64,000 nt of DNA from Lepraria neglecta (GCA_033220425.1 CM065653.1:3472001-3536000), one strand, 5' to 3'; counted from the first letter of the stretch, positions 11,335 through 26,070 are shown. Notes: generated from the letters alone by a model not told the origin. Program-made: numbers and translations.

Positions 11335-11795
11335 TGTTACGATCAGGAAATATAATTAGAGATGCGCTCAAGGAGCGTAGCGCTCGTCATGGTTCGAGTC
11401 GACGAATCGGTATCCGACTCGAACAGGACCCTGAGGCTTGGTATACTAAGCGACGATAGTAATAATAGTATTGCGATTAGTATAATCAAGAACGATAATA
11501 GCAATAATAGTAGTGCGATCAATGCGATCAAGAATGCTTGGCATGGGTTTCGTATATCTATATATACGGAGCACTACTTACCACTTGGAGTATCGTGCTC
11601 AACTTCTGTTTTCATCTAGTATCTACTATATACGATAGATCTCTTAGGCTAGGCACTGAATATATATCATCTAATTATATACTAGACCCGCTTAGTATCA
11701 CTTAAAGCCTACTTTATACTCTTGTCTAGTTATACCTCCATCCCTATTAAGAATCAATCTATATACAATATATAGTACGTAACGTATTCGTAATA
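11335..11795 (+). repeat. 5' LTR of element G (A-type, 461 bp)
   Basis: Begins TGTTACGATCAGG and ends in a GTAATA derived from GTAACA. It is the same length as the 3' LTR and aligns end to end. The target duplication cttct precedes it. Confidence 0.9.
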
Positions 11796-14700
11796 CTTTG
11801 AGTACCCTCAAGGATAAGTACTATACTAAGAGACCCTAGGGTATCTACCCTAAGCTCCTTAGGAGGAGGAAGCGGATAATAACGCCTAACTATTAACGAA
11901 GGACTTAGTAGATATATTAAGATAGCCTAGCCCAACTTATACTATAGAGAGAGAGACAAGCTTAAGGGATAGCTATCCTAGATATTACTTTACTTAAAGT
12001 TCTAAGGAGACCTTATATCTATATAACGATATCCTACCTTTACTATTACTTATTTACGTAGAAGAGCCTAAAAGTAGGTTAATCTATTCCTAAAGAAGTA
12101 TATAGAAGATAATAACGAAGACGGCGAAATTAAATAATAGATAGAGAGTATAGCTATATTTAGACTCGAAATCCGCCGTATATTCGGTCTGTTAAACGAA
12201 GTCAATACAGCGATATAAACTATCTAGTATATAACCTAGAAGAAATCTATATTAGAGTACTCGACTTAATTTTAGTAATATATAGCAAAGACTAACTAGG
12301 ACGATAACGTATTAATAACTATATACTAGAGAGGTCTTAAGGATAATATTAAAGACGAGCTTATAAGGTTAGGGATTATTATTAATACCCTTAATAAACT
12401 AATCGAAGAAGCGATTAAAATTAACGATAAGCTATTTAAAAGGACTATAGAGAAAAGGTATAACGGAGGAGTCGGCGGAATAGGACGCTTAAGCTTTTTC
12501 GCTAAATTAAGGAGCTATTACCTAGGATACAAAGAACGCGACCCCTATAGGTATATACCTATAGAACTGGACTTCACGGAGAAGAAAGGTAAATAGGCCT
12601 TTAGGGGGCTAGCTAGGGGCAAGAAGTAGCAAGGGGGTAATAAGAAAATACTAAAGTATTATAGCTATAGCAAACCGGGCTACTTTACTAGAGACTACAA
12701 GTCGAAAAATATAGTATATCGACCGTAGCTAAATGTACTAGAGAAAGTATATATCTAGGACAATATAGATAGTACGCCTAAGGAGATTCTACTAGTATAG
12801 GATAAAGTTGAAGAAGATATTAGTTCCTAGTATAATAGGATAATATAAGAAGAACTTGATAAAGAATCTAAAAATAGCGATAACGACTTTATAAGGAAGT
12901 TTAATACGTATATTAGGGAATAATATAGGAACGACCTAAATACTAAAGATAGTAGTAAGGCTTAAGAAGAAAAGTCTAAATAGGATTAGAAAGAAAGCGA
13001 AATAGATCTAGAGTAGGAAGAAGCCCTTAGTACATTAGAAGCTAAGTAGAAAGAAATACGACTACTAAGAAGGATAATACCTAAAACTACTATATCTAAG
13101 GAAGAAGAAGAAAGCTCTAAGGAATATATATAGCTAGACTATCGGATAGATTAGAATCACCGAGGTTACAAGAGTATACTATAGGAAGAATATATATCGC
13201 TTCACTATATATAGTATAGTACGCCGAGGAATATAGCCAAGGGGCCAGTAAGAACACTACCCTACGGATATAGCTATTACTACGAATATAAGGAAAATAG
13301 ATATCTATAGCACCTCGCGACGAAAAGAATATACTAATACTTCCTAGGACGCGATAAGAAATAGTTAAAGAGAGTTATTTACGAATTAAATAATAACCTA
13401 AGCGCTAGAGAATACTATTTAATAGAATAGTACGCCTATCTATATAATAACTACGAGAAGTATATATAGTCGAAGTTAAAGGTAGGGTTCCTACTTCTAT
13501 AAGCGGGAAAAGAGTAATCCCTTATAGTAGGGGTAGCTATAAGGAGATTAATATATTAACCCTTAAATAATATCTATATTCCGCGCAATACGATATATAT
13601 ATAAAAATACCGGTAATTATTAATAGACAGCGGACCGTTGCGATAATAGATTCTAGAGCTACTAGAAACTTTATCTCACGAGATCTAGTATAGACGACTA
13701 GAATACTAACTCGAAAGAAGTCGTAGTAGTATAATCTCTAGATAGCTAACGGGTTAATACTATTAACAGGAAAGGTAAACGAAGAGATACTTTCGTTACC
13801 TATTATAATTCAGCGCTACTATAAGGAGATTACCTTTAATATTATTAGGATAGCTACCTATTATATAATTTTAGGAATACCTTAGTTAAAGAAGTATAAC
13901 CTAATAATTAATTAGGCTCGAGGAGTACTTAAGATAGATTAATCCGGCAATATTACTAGGATTATACCTACGTATTAGTAGCGTTTAATAGTAGATAAGA
14001 AGTTGAATCGAAGACCGGTCGAGGTATATATTACCTTAGCTTTATATAAGGACGGTACTAAAAGGTAGTCTAACTCTATAGTTACTAGTAAAGATTAGCG
14101 GGATAATAAAGTAAGAGATAAGAGAGGAACTAATATACCCTCTATCCTTTAGGAATATAGTAAATAGGTATAATTATTCAAGGAAGAGACGAATATAGAA
14201 GTATTATCTAGATACTAGCTATAGGATTATAAGATCGAACTTGAACCTAGTAAACAGCTAATATTTGGACCTATTTACGTATTATTAGAAAAGGAACTTA
14301 AAGTACTTCGCGGGTATATTAATAAGAACCTTAAAAAGGGATTTATTCGGGAATCTAAATTACTAGTAGGTTATCCTATCCTCTTTGCACTAAAGAAGGA
14401 TAGAAGCTTAAGACTATACGTCGACTATCGAAATTTAAACGATATTACTATTAAAAATAGATATCTATTACTAAATATAGGAGAGCTATAGGATCGGCTC
14501 GGTAAAGCAAAGATATTTACTAAACTAGATCTTAGAGGCGTATATAATTTAATTTAGATAAAAGAAGGCGAAGAATAGAAAACTACCTTCCGAACGAGAT
14601 ATAGCCATTATAAGTATTTAGTAATACTATTTAGACTTACTAACGTACTAGTAATCTACTAAGTACTTATTAATAATATTATACGAGTATACTTAGATTA

Positions 14701-17522
14701 AATAGTAATAGTATACCTTGATAATATACTAATCTATTCTAAGAATAAGGAAGAGTATATTAAGTATATATAGGATATCCTTAGATACTTATTATAAGCG
14801 AAACTTCTTCTTAAACCAGAAAAGTACGAATTTTATTAAGAATTAGTAGAATTTCTAGGATTTATAGTTAGTATAAAAGGTATTAGTATAAGCCTAGAAA
14901 AGATCAAGGCTATTACTAAATAGCCTATACTATAGAATATTAAAGTAGTATAAAGTTTCTTAGGATTCGCTAACTTTAATAGGAAGTTTATAGAGGGCTA
15001 CTTAAAGAAAGTACTACCTCTAATAGATATTATAAAGAAGGATATCGGATTTATATAGGGAAAAGACTAATAGAAATCATTCAATACGTTAAAGAAAGTA
15101 TATATAGATCTACTAGTACTCTATACCTTTTAGGCTAACGAACCGGCCCGTATCGAAATAGATACCTCGGATCTTGTAATTAGAGTATACCTATATTAAA
15201 TGAAAGACTAAAAGTAGTATCTAGTTATCTACTATTTAAGGAAGATATTAGTAGTAGAATAGAACTATAATATATACGACAAGGAACTACTTACCGTAGT
15301 TTATATACTTTAGAACTAGTAAGTATACGCGGAGAGCTACTTAGATCTAACTATCTTTACGGATTATAAGAATCTTCTTAACTTTATAATAATAAAGGAG
15401 CTAAATAGAAGATAAGTTCGATAGTTAGAACTATTAGGTTAATATAAATTCAAGATAACCTATACTCTAGGAAAGGATAATAGTCGAGTAGATACCCTTA
15501 GTAGGCGATTAGACTATATAGAAGAGAAGAATATTATAGAGTAACTAATCCTAAAGAAAGAAGCGGACGGATTATTAGTACTATACTAGGTATTAGCTAT
15601 AACCCTTTATATAACGGGACCTAATACGACTAATAGGATTATAAAGGCCTACAAAGACGATATATTCGTAATAACCCTAAGAAAGGATTAGCTAGATACT
15701 ATATTACTTAAATACTAGAAGAGGACTTATCTACCTGAATAATATACCGAAGAAGTAATTAGGGATTACTATAACGACCCTTTATAAGGTTACCTAGGAG
15801 TATCTAAAATAGTAGAACTCCTAGGATAAGGATACGCGGCGCCGAAGCTTCGAGCGCGCGTTGAATAATATATTAAAGAATATATCGAGTGCTAGTAGAA
15901 TAAGGCTGTACGATATACTAAGTACGGACAAATATAGTTTACTCCTATACTAGAGTCACTATAGGATGATATTATAATAGACTTCGTAGTTAAACTACTA
16001 CCTTTAAAAGATCCAGCTACGTAGGATATCTTTGACTCGATTATAGTTATTATAGATAAACTTACTAAGTATACGATTATAATACTATTTAAAGAAACCT
16101 ATAAAGTAGATTAGCTAGCTTTCGTACTACTCGACAAGCTAATAAGGGATTATAGTATAACTAAATCAATAATATCCGATAGAGATAAATTATTTATATC
16201 TAACTACTAGAGAACGCTAATAGTAGCGATTAGAACGAAACTCCGGATATTAATAGTATATTATCTATAGACTAATAGATAAATAGAGCGTGCCAATTAA
16301 ATAATAGAAGTATACTTAAGGTATTATATAAACTAGAAGCAAGATAACTAGATTTCGCTACTTCTAATAGTATAGCTAGTATATAATAATAAGAAGTTAG
16401 ATATAACGGGCCTAATACCATTCTTTGCCAATTACGGAAAGAATATAAATATATTTCTAGATCTAAGGAAAGGACCTGATATAGAAAAAGCCTTAGTTAA
16501 GGTAGAAGAGCTAAAAGATTTATATAAGGATATATAAAGATCTATCGAGAGCTTAAATAGTAAGTTAAAGGAATAAGTTAATAAGAAAAGAAAGAATATT
16601 CCTTAGCTAAAAGAGAGGGATAAAGTATACCTCCTAATAAAAAATATAAGAACGATAAGGCTAAGTAAGAAACTAGATTATATTAAGGTTAGACTATTCT
16701 TAATTAAACGAGTAAAAGGATTATTCAACTATAAACTTTAATTACTACCTAACGCCAAGGTATATCCGATATTCTATATCTTACTCCTGGAGCTAGTAGA
16801 CCCTAATATACCCTTATAGGAAATATTTCATTATAATATTAAAGAAGAAACAGAGTACGAGGTCGAGAGGATCCTAGATAGGAGAAATTAGTTCTATCTA
16901 GTTAAATAGAAAGGGTATAATAAAACGGAAAATACCTGGGAGCCTCTTAGGAACCTTACGAGGAACTATAGGGAATATCTATAAGAGTTCTATCAGAAAC
17001 GAGAGAAGACTAGTCGAAGTTCTCGGGGGCTTCCAGCCCGCCAGGGAGATCGAATCGCTCGGACGAGGCGTTGAATATTAGGTCGTCGGAAGATATAGGA
17101 GTAATACGCTAGTCCTCCTCCAATTCCTTAATATTCTATAGCTTATATTTAACTATCGACTTCTTTTCACCTTCTATCGCCTCGAGTTATTTTTGAAGAT
17201 AACTAAGTTTAGCCACGGAGTTAGATAACTCCTATAGTATTTCGTTGCGCCTCTTTTTAATACGACGTATCTTAAGGAGTAATACTACAAGATCGTATTT
17301 CCTACTACTACTTATATAACTAGAACATCTATCGGAACCTGTACCTATTAGGCACTGCTTGCCACTAGCAACGTATCGAGAATATAGTCGTATTACGAAC
17401 TCGGATAGCTTAGTAGCCAGCTCCTTCGATCGGATAGAAGGGTTAGTAGATTGTCTAGTACGTTAGGCTGGTATAGAGGATGGATGGTTTCTCGGGACAA
17501 GAAATCTGGGAGAGGGAGCTAA

Positions 17523-17983
17523 TATTACGATCAGGAAACATGATCAGGGATGCGCTTAAGGAGCGTAGCGCCCGTTATAGTTCGAGTCGACGAATTAGTA
17601 TCCGACTCGAACAGGATCCTAAGGCTTAGTATACTAAGCGACGATAGTAATAATAGTATTGTAATTAGTACGATCAAGAACGATAATAGTAATGATAGCA
17701 GTGCGATCAATGCGATCAAGAATGCTTGGCATAGGTTTCGTATATCTATATATGCGGAGCACTACTTACCACTTGGAGTATCGTGCTCAACTTCTGTTTT
17801 CATCTAGTATCTACTATATACGATAGATCTCTTAGGCTAGGCACTGAATATATATCATCTAATTATATACCAGACCCGCTTAGCATCACTTGAAGCCTGC
17901 TTTATACTCTTGTCTAGTTATACCTCCATCCCTATTGAGAATCAAACTATATACGATATACAGCACGTAACGTGTTCGTAACA
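17523..17983 (+). repeat. 3' LTR of element G (A-type, 461 bp)
   Basis: Preceded by a purine tract (about 17,505-17,520), begins TATTACGATCAGG and ends GTAACA. The target duplication cttct follows at once. Confidence 0.9.
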
Positions 17984-18407
17984 CTTCTGCGAGAGTTCCG
18001 GGAACGTTATAGAAGGAGGACTAATCGGTTCTATCTAGGAAGCCAAACTGTTCGGACGAGACGTTGAATATCTAGTTATTAGGAACGCTTAGGATAGACC
18101 GCTAGTCTTCTTCTAACTCCTTAATATTCTATATCTCTTAGTCTATAATCTTCCGCTTTTTATTTTCAAGATGTTGATACTATATCTAAAGGTATATTAG
18201 CGTAGTCTAAAGACGTATAGACTCTTCTATAGAACGAGCTAACGCTTCGCGCGTAGTTTTTAACTATAACTACGCTTCCTTTCGTTCTATCTTAATATAA
18301 TATATCTTAAGGGGCGATACTATAAGGTCGTATTTCCTACTGCTACCTATATAGTTAGAATATCTATCGGATCCTATACCTATTAAATACTACTTGCCGC
18401 TGGTAAC

Positions 18408-18806
18408 TATTACGACCACGTTACGTGCGGTGTCGTATATAGATTAATTCTCAATAGGGATGGAGGTATAACCAACAAGAGTATAAAATAGGCTTCAATA
18501 GATACTAAGCGGGTCTGGTATATAATTAGATGATATATGTTTAGTGCCTAGCCTAAGAGATCTATCGTATATAGTAAACAATTGAATAGTAAGTTAAGTA
18601 CGATACTCCAAGTGATAAGTAGGTACTCGTATATATAGCAATAGGAAATCCCGCCAAGTATCCACGATCGATATGATCCTAACTATAATTAATGCGATCC
18701 GGATTATAATCGATACGATCTAAATCTTTAGCGTATAATTAAACCTATTCTATCCGAAGTTCCTTGTCCTTCGCGACAGTTCTATTAGAACTATCTAGTT
18801 CTAATA
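18408..18806 (-). repeat. 3' LTR of element H (B-type, 399 bp)
   Basis: Same length as the other LTR of H and alignable end to end. Followed on its inner side by a pyrimidine tract that is the purine tract of the minus-strand element. Confidence 0.9.
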
Positions 18807-21800
18807 CTAGCTCCCCCTCTAGATTTCTTATCCCGAGAAACTATCTATCCTTTATACTACCCTATCGTACTAAATAGTCCTCTAATCTAGCTGTCCGCGT
18901 AAAAGAGCTGGCTAGTAAATTAGTCGAAGTAGTAATATATCCTTATTCCCGATATACCGCTACTAGGAAGTAATATCTAATAGATACTAATTCCGACCGA
19001 TATTCGAGTTATATTACCGGTAGTAGGAAGTGCGACCTTATAGTATCGCCCCTTGAAATACGCCGTATCGAATCCGAGCGGAAGGCGACCTAGCTACAGT
19101 TGAAATCTACTCGCGAAAGGGTCGATTAACTAGTAAAGGAAATAGTACGTAAGTAGTCTAAGCTAGCTCGTCTTTAGATATAGTATAAATATATAGAAGA
19201 AGAGAAGAAGAAGTTAGTTAACCGAGAGATCCAAAACATCCGGGAGTTAGAAAGGGACCAGGTCCCTATTACTCCTAGCGATCTAATATTTAATATCTTG
19301 TCTGAGTAATTCGATTTCCCCGACGGGATAGAAGTCCCTAAGAGCTTCGACTAGTCTTCTCTTGTTTCTAATAGAACTCCTATAGATATTCCCTATAGTT
19401 CCCTATAAGGTTCCTAAGAGGTTCCCAGGTATTTTCTATCTTATTATACCCTTTCTATTTAACTAGATAGAACTAATTTCTTCTATCTAGAATCCTCTCG
19501 ACCTCGTACTCTATTTCTTCCTTAATATTATAGTAAAATATTTCTTAGAGAGGTATACTAGAGTCTACTAGTTCCAGGAGTGAGATATAGAATACCGGAT
19601 ATACCTTTGCGTCAGGTAGGAGTTAGAGTTTATAGTTAACTGGTCCTTTTATCCGTTTAATTAAGAATAGTCTAACCTTAATATAATCTAGTTTCTTACT
19701 TAGTCTCGTTATCCTTATATTTTTTATAAGGAGGTATACTTTATCCCCCTCTTTTAGCTAAGGAATATTCTTTCTTTTCTTATTAACTTATTCCTTTAAC
19801 TTAGTATTAGAGTCCTTAATAGATCTTTATATATTCTTATATAAATTCTTTAGCTCTTCTACTTTTACTAAAGCTCTTTCTATATTAGGTCCTTCCCTAG
19901 GTTATAGAAATATATTTATATTCTTTCCGTAGTTGGTAAAGAACGGTATCAGGCCTATCGTATCTAACTTCTTATTATTATATACTAGTTATACTATTAG
20001 AAGTAGTAAAACCTAGTTATCTTGTTTCTAGTTTACGTAATATCTTAAATAGGCTTCTATTATTTGGTTTATACGTTCTATTTATCTATTAGTCTATAGA
20101 TAGTATACTATTAATATCCGAAGTTTGGTTCTAATTACTGCTATTAGTATTTTCTAGTAGTTAGAAGTAAATAACTTATCTCTATCGGATATTATCGATT
20201 TTAGTATACTATAATCCTTTATTAGCTTATCGAGTAGTATAAAGGCTAACTAATCTACTTTATATATTTCCTTGAAAGGTATTATAATTATATATTTCGT
20301 AAGTTTATCTATAATAACTATAATTGAGTCGAAGGTATCCTATATAGCTAGGTCCTTTAAAGGTAGTAGTTTAACTATAAAGTCTATTATAACGTCATCC
20401 TATAGTAATTCTAGTATAGGAGTAAACTATATTTGCCCGTATTTAGTATATCGTGCCGCTTTATTCTACTAGCACTAGATATATTCTTTAATATATTATT
20501 TAATACGCGCTCGAAGCTTCGGCGCCGCGTATCCTCGTCCTAGGAGTTCTATCGTTTTAGATACTCCTAGGTAACCTTATAATAGGTCGTCGTAGTAATC
20601 CCTAATTACTTCTTTAATATATATATTAGATAAGTAGATCTTGTCCTAGTATTTAAGTAATACCGAATCCTACTAATCCTTCCGTAGGTTTATTACGAGT
20701 ATATCGTTATTATAGGCCTTTACGATTCTATTAGTTATATTAGGTCCTAATATATAAAGGGTTACTACTAATACCTAGTATAGTACTAGCGATCCGTTCG
20801 CCTCTTTCTTTAGGATTAGCCTTTCCGTAATATTCTTTTCTTCTATATAGTCTAATCGTCTACTAAGGGTATCTACTCGACTATTATCTTTTCCTAGGGT
20901 ATAGGTTATCTTGAACTTATATTAACTTAGTAGTTCTAACTATCGAACCTACCTTCTATTTAACTCTTTCGTTATTATAAAGTTAAGGAGGTTCTTATAA
21001 TCCGTAAAGATAGTTAGATCCGAGTAGCTCTCTACGTATACTCGCTAGTTCTATAATATATATACTACGGCAAGTAGTTCCTTATTATATATATTATCGT
21101 TTTATTCTACTACTAATATCTTCCTTAAGTAGTAGGTAACTAGATACTACTTTTAGTCTTTTATTTAATATAGGTATACTCTAATTATAAGATCTAATAC
21201 GTCTATTTCGATATAAGCTGGCTCGTTTATCTAAAAGGTATAGAGTACTAGTAGATCTATATATACTTTCTTTAATATATCGAATGATTCTTATTAATCT
21301 TTCCTCTATATAAATCTAATATCTTTCTTTATAATATCTGTTAAGGGTAGTACTTTCTTAGAGTAGCCCTTAATAAACTTCCTATTAAAGTTGGCAAAAT
21401 CTAAAAAGCTTTGTACTACTTTGATATCCTATAGTATAGGCTATTTAGCGATAGCTTTAATCTTTTCTAGGCTTATACTAATACCTTTCGTACTAACTAT
21501 AAATCCTAGAAATTCTACCGCTTATCAATAAAATTCGTACTTTTCCGGTTTAAGGAGAAGTTTCGCTTATAATAGATATTTAATAATATCCTATATATAT
21601 TTAATATATTCTTCCTTATTTTTAGAATAGATTAGTATATTATTAAGGTACGCTATCGCTATTCAATCTAAGTATACTTATATAATATTATTAATAAGTA
21701 CTTAGCAGATTACTAGTACGTTAGTAAGTCTAAACGGTATTACTAGATACTTATAGTAGCTATATCTCGTTCGGAAGGTAGTTTTCTATTCCTCGCCTTC

Positions 21801-24591
21801 TTTTATTCGTATTAGGTTATATATACCTCTAAGATCCAGTTTAGTAAATATCTTTGCTTTACCGAGCCGATCCTATAGCTCTCCTATATTTAGTAATAGA
21901 TATCTATTCTTGATAGTAATGTCGTTTAACTTTCGATAGTTAATATATAGTCTTAAGCTTCTATCCTTCTTTAGTATAAAGAGGATAGGATAACCTACTA
22001 GTAATTTAGATTCCTGAATAAATCCCTTTTTGAGGTTCTCTTTAATATACCTATAAAGTACTTTAAGTTCCTTCTCCGATAATATATAAATAGGTCTAAA
22101 TATCGGCTATTTACTAGGTTCGAGTTCGATCTTATAATCCTATAGCTAGTATCTAGGTAATACTTCTATATTCGTCTCTTCCTCGAATAAGTATATCTAT
22201 TTACTATACTCTTAAGGGACGGAGGGTATATTAGTTCCTCCCTTATCTCTTACTTTATTATCCTACTAATCTTTACTAGTAACTATAGAGTTAGACTACC
22301 GTTTAGTACCGTCCTTATACGAAGCTAAGGTAATATATACCTTAACCGGTCTTCGGTTCGACTTCTTATCTACTATCGAATACTATTGATATATAGATAA
22401 GATTTTAGTAATATTCCTAGATCTATCTATCTTAAGTACTCCTTGAGCCTAATTAATTATTAGGTTATACTTCTTTAACCAAGGTATTCCTAAAATTATA
22501 TAATAGATAGCTATCCTAATAATATTAAAGGTAATCTCCTTATAGTAGCGCTGAATTATAATAGGTAATGAATATATCTCTTCGTTTACCTTTCCTATTA
22601 ATAGTATTAACCTATTAGCTATCTAAAGCTTATACTACTATAACTTCTTTCAAGTTAGTAATCTAGTTAATTATACTAAGTCTCGCGAGATAAAGTTTCT
22701 AGTAGCTCTAGAGTCTATTATCGCAATAGTTCGCTATCTATTAATAACTATTAGTATTTTTATATATATATCGTATTATACGGAACATAAATGTTATTTA
22801 GAGGTTAATATATTAATCTCCTTATAGCTACCCTTACTATAAGGGATTACTCTTTTCCCTATAGAAATCCGGGTATAGATTCTATCTACTTTACTATTAG
22901 GAGTAGGAATCCTACTTTAGATTTTCTTTCTTATATTCCGTATAGTTATTATATAAATAGACGTACTATTCCTTTAGATAGTATTTCTCTATATATAGAT
23001 AGTATATTATTTCTTTCTTAATACGTTCTAACCAATCTATATTATTTCCTAGGAAGAACTAGTAAAGTCTCTTTATCGCTAGATACTATAGGTATTTATT
23101 CTTTTTATAGTTATAGTAGAAGTCTTATCTATAATAGACTTTCTTTACTAGTCCTTTCCTATAACTTCTTAGTATACTATACTATACGTAATAAAGCGTA
23201 GTATATTCTTCCTACGGTAACTCTTTATATCTTCGATAGTTTCGGTTTTATCGATAGTCTAGTTCTTTATTATCCTATTATAATTCCTTAGAGTCTTCTT
23301 TTTTCTTAGATATAGTAGATCTAGATATTAATCTTCTTAGTAGTCGTATATCTTCCTACTTAGCTTCTAATATACTAAGGGATTCTTCCTACTCTAGATC
23401 TATTTCCTCGTTTTCCTAATCCTACCTAGATTCTTTATAAATACTACTACTATCTCTAATATCTAAATCTTCTTTGGTTTATAAGTTAACATCCTCTATA
23501 AGTTCGTCCTCGCTTCTAGATTCTTCGTTATACTATTCTTATATTATCCTATTATACTAGAAGTTAATATCTTCTTTAATTTTATCCTATATTAGTAGAG
23601 TCTCCTTAGGCGTATTATCTATATTATCCTAGATATATACTTTCTCGAGTATATTTAGCTATAGTCGATATACTATATTTTTCGACTTATAGTCTCTAGC
23701 GGAGTAGCCCGATTTACTATAGCTATAATACTTTAGTATTTTCTTGCCCCCTTACTACTTCTTACCCCTTATAGGCCCTCTAAAGGCTTACTTTCCTTTC
23801 TTCTCTATAAAGTCTAGTTCTATAGGCGTATATCTATAAGGGTCGTATTCTCCTTTATATCCTAGGTAGTAGCTCTTCGATTTAGCAAAAAAGCTTAAGT
23901 ATTCTATTCTACTAACTCCTCTATTATACCTTTTCTCTATAGTCCTTTTAAATAACTTATTATTAATTTTAATTACCTCTTTAATTATTTTATCTAGGGT
24001 ATTAATAATAATCCCTAACTATATAAGTTTATCTTTAATATTATCCTTAAGGCCTCTCCGATATATAGTTATTAATATATTATCGTCCTAGTTAGTCTTT
24101 ACTATATATTATTGAAACTAGGTCGAATATTCCGATATAGACTTCTTCTAAGTTAAGTACTAAATAGTTTGTATTACCGTATTGATTTTGTTTAACGGAC
24201 CGAATATATAATAGATTTCGAGTCTAAATATAGCTATACTTTCTATCTATAATTTAATTTTGCCGTCCTCGTTATCGTCTTCTATATATTTCTTTAGGAA
24301 TAGATTAACCTACTTTTAGGCTCTTCTATATAAGTAGGTAATTATAAAGGTTAGATACCGTTATATAGGTATAAGGTCCCCTTAGAACTTTAAGTAAAGT
24401 AATATCTAGGATAGCTATCCCTCGAGCTTATCTCTTTCTCTATAGTATAAGTCGGGCTAGGCTATCTTAATATATCTGCTAAGTCCTTCGTCGATTATCG
24501 GGCGTCGTTATTATCTACTCCCTCCTGAGGAGCTTAGGGTAGGTACCCTAGGGTCTCTTAGTATAGTACTTATCCTTGAGGGTGCTTAAAG

Positions 24592-24990
24592 TATTATAAC
24601 TACGTTACGTACGGTATCGTATATAGATTGATTCTTAATAGGGATAGAGGTATAACTAATAAGAGTATAAAGTAGGCTTTAATAGATACTAAGCGGGTCT
24701 GGTATATAATCAGATAATATATATTTAGTGCCTAGCCTAAGAGATCTATCGTATATAGTAAACAATTGAATAGTAAGTTAAGCACGATGCTCCAAGTAAT
24801 AAGTAGGTACTCGTATATATAGCAATAGGAAATCCCGCCAAGTATCTACGATCGATATAATCCTAACTATAATCAATACAATCCGGATTATAATCGATGC
24901 GATCTAAATCTTTAGCGTACGATCAAACCTGTCCTGTCCGAAGTTCCTTGTCCTTCGCGATAGTCCTATTAGAACCATTTGGTTCTAATA
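24592..24990 (-). repeat. 5' LTR of element H (B-type, 399 bp)
   Basis: Matches 18,408-18,806 over its whole length. The target duplication gtaac follows it, after which the post-pol sequence of element F resumes. Confidence 0.9.
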
Positions 24991-25145
24991 GTAACATATC
25001 GGGAGTACGGCCGTATCACGACTTCGGTTAGCTTACTAGCCAATACCGTTCGGCGGACGGTCGGTTTATCTAAATATTTAGTACTATAGGGTAGTATAAA
25101 GGATAGATAGTTTCTTGGGACGAGAAATCTGGGAGGGGGAGCTAA

Positions 25146-25568
25146 TATTACGATTAGGAAATATGATTAGGGATACGCTCAAGGAGTATAGCGCCCGTTA
25201 TAGTTCGAGTCGACGAATTAGTATCCGACTCGAATAGACCCTGAAGGCTTGGCAAGCTAAGCGATGAGCGCAGTAAGCGCAATAAGCGCAGTGCGATCAG
25301 TGCGATCAAAAATACTTAGTATGGATTTCCTATATCTATATATACGGAGCACTACTTACTATTTAGAGTATCGTACTCAACTTTCTATTCATTATTTACT
25401 ATATACGATAGATCTCTTAGGCTAGATACTAAATATATATCATCTAATTATATACTAGACCCGCTTAGCATCACTTGAAGCCTACTTTATACTCTTATCT
25501 AGTTGTACCCCTATCCTAGTGAGAATCAATCTATAATACGACTATAGTACGCAATGTAGTTCGTAATA
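25146..25568 (+). repeat. 3' LTR of element F (A-type, 423 bp)
   Basis: Follows a G-rich purine tract ending at about 25,145 and matches the LTRs of G end to end, with the family's TATTACG start and GTAATA end (TG and CA changed to TA, as expected of RIP). Confidence 0.75.
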
Positions 25569-25733
25569 GTAAGGTTCTTGAGTAGTTTCTAGGTATTTTC
25601 GGTATCGTCGTACCCTTTCTATTTAACTAGATATTTCTAATTAACCTAATTTAGAATCCTCTCGACCTCGAACTCCCTTTCTTCTTTAATATTATAATGA
25701 AATATTTCTTATAGGAGTATATTAGAGTCCGCT

Positions 25734-25904
25734 TGTTACAGGCGTACCTCGTAGCCTCCTAGTTAGCCCTATCGGACCTTCGGGCCGAGCTTAGAGGTTG
25801 CTGCCTATATAGATCCTTCGCTCGCTCTATATAGTTTTCCTCCTTAGATTCGATATCCTAGTCTATTCTACCTCTATAACTTGACTCTAGATAGTACCGT
25901 GATA
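25734..25904 (+). repeat. Left LTR of the miniature element (171 bp)
   Basis: Direct repeat of 27,020-27,190. Starts TGTTACAGGCGTACC and ends in a GTGATA derived from GTGACA. Confidence 0.9.
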
Positions 25905-26070
25905 TTATATCGAATCTCCATCGTTAACTAGCGATATTAAATAAGGTATAGTCGCGCGGGCGACTTTAAACAACCGTAGTATTTATAAAGGTATATAAGT
26001 TAAAAGAATAGCTAACTACTCGTACTAGTTATAACTGCGAGTCAAAATAAAGTAGCTACCTACCCCTAAT

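Larger units (their letters stand above)
11335..17983 (+). mobile_element. Full-length Gypsy-type element G (chromovirus)
   Basis: Fossil LTR retrotransposon, 6,649 bp, complete in outline and bounded by the 5-bp target duplication cttct (11,330-11,334 and 17,984-17,988). Parts in order: 5' LTR (11,335-11,795), leader, gag (about 11,880-13,560) with a CCHC knuckle region near 12,660-12,700, protease near 13,600-13,680, reverse transcriptase (about 14,270-15,050), RNase H (about 15,065-15,550), integrase (about 15,620-16,780), chromodomain (about 16,840-16,960), post-pol stretch, purine tract, 3' LTR (17,523-17,983). It is broken by stop codons throughout, probably well over a hundred, in the manner of RIP. 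It inserted into element F after F was in place. Age by LTR divergence would be misleading because of RIP. Confidence 0.9.
18408..24990 (-). mobile_element. Full-length Gypsy-type element H (chromovirus)
   Basis: Fossil LTR retrotransposon, 6,583 bp, minus strand, complete in outline and bounded by the target duplication gtaac (18,403-18,407 and 24,991-24,995). Read along the minus strand: 5' LTR (24,592-24,990), gag (about 24,540 to 22,850) with a CCHC knuckle region near 23,690-23,740, protease near 22,690-22,770, reverse transcriptase (about 22,130-21,300), RNase H (about 21,260-20,900), integrase (about 20,700-19,600), chromodomain (about 19,540-19,425), post-pol stretch, 3' LTR (18,408-18,806). 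It is broken by very many stops. It sits in the post-pol region of element F. The internal region resembles G, but the LTRs are B-type. Confidence 0.9.
6288..25568 (+). mobile_element. Gypsy-type element F (chromovirus), interrupted 3' half
   Basis: Fossil element split by later insertions. Its pieces are 6,288-6,858 (end of RT and RNase H), 8,413-8,913 (integrase N-terminal region and start of core), 10,492-11,334 (rest of integrase and chromodomain), 17,984-18,407 and 24,991-25,145 (post-pol region), and the 3' LTR at 25,146-25,568. Two Helitrons and elements G and H fill the gaps, and element I sits at its left limit. The pieces join in order when compared with intact-length element G. The 5' half is outside the window. 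It is broken by many stops. It is inserted in the minus-strand element J. Confidence 0.75.

Noticed and set aside
11343-11619. Open frames on both strands inside the LTRs of G (also 17,531-17,807)
   Set aside because: They lie wholly within LTRs, are mirrored on both strands and repeat between the two LTRs; they are not genes.
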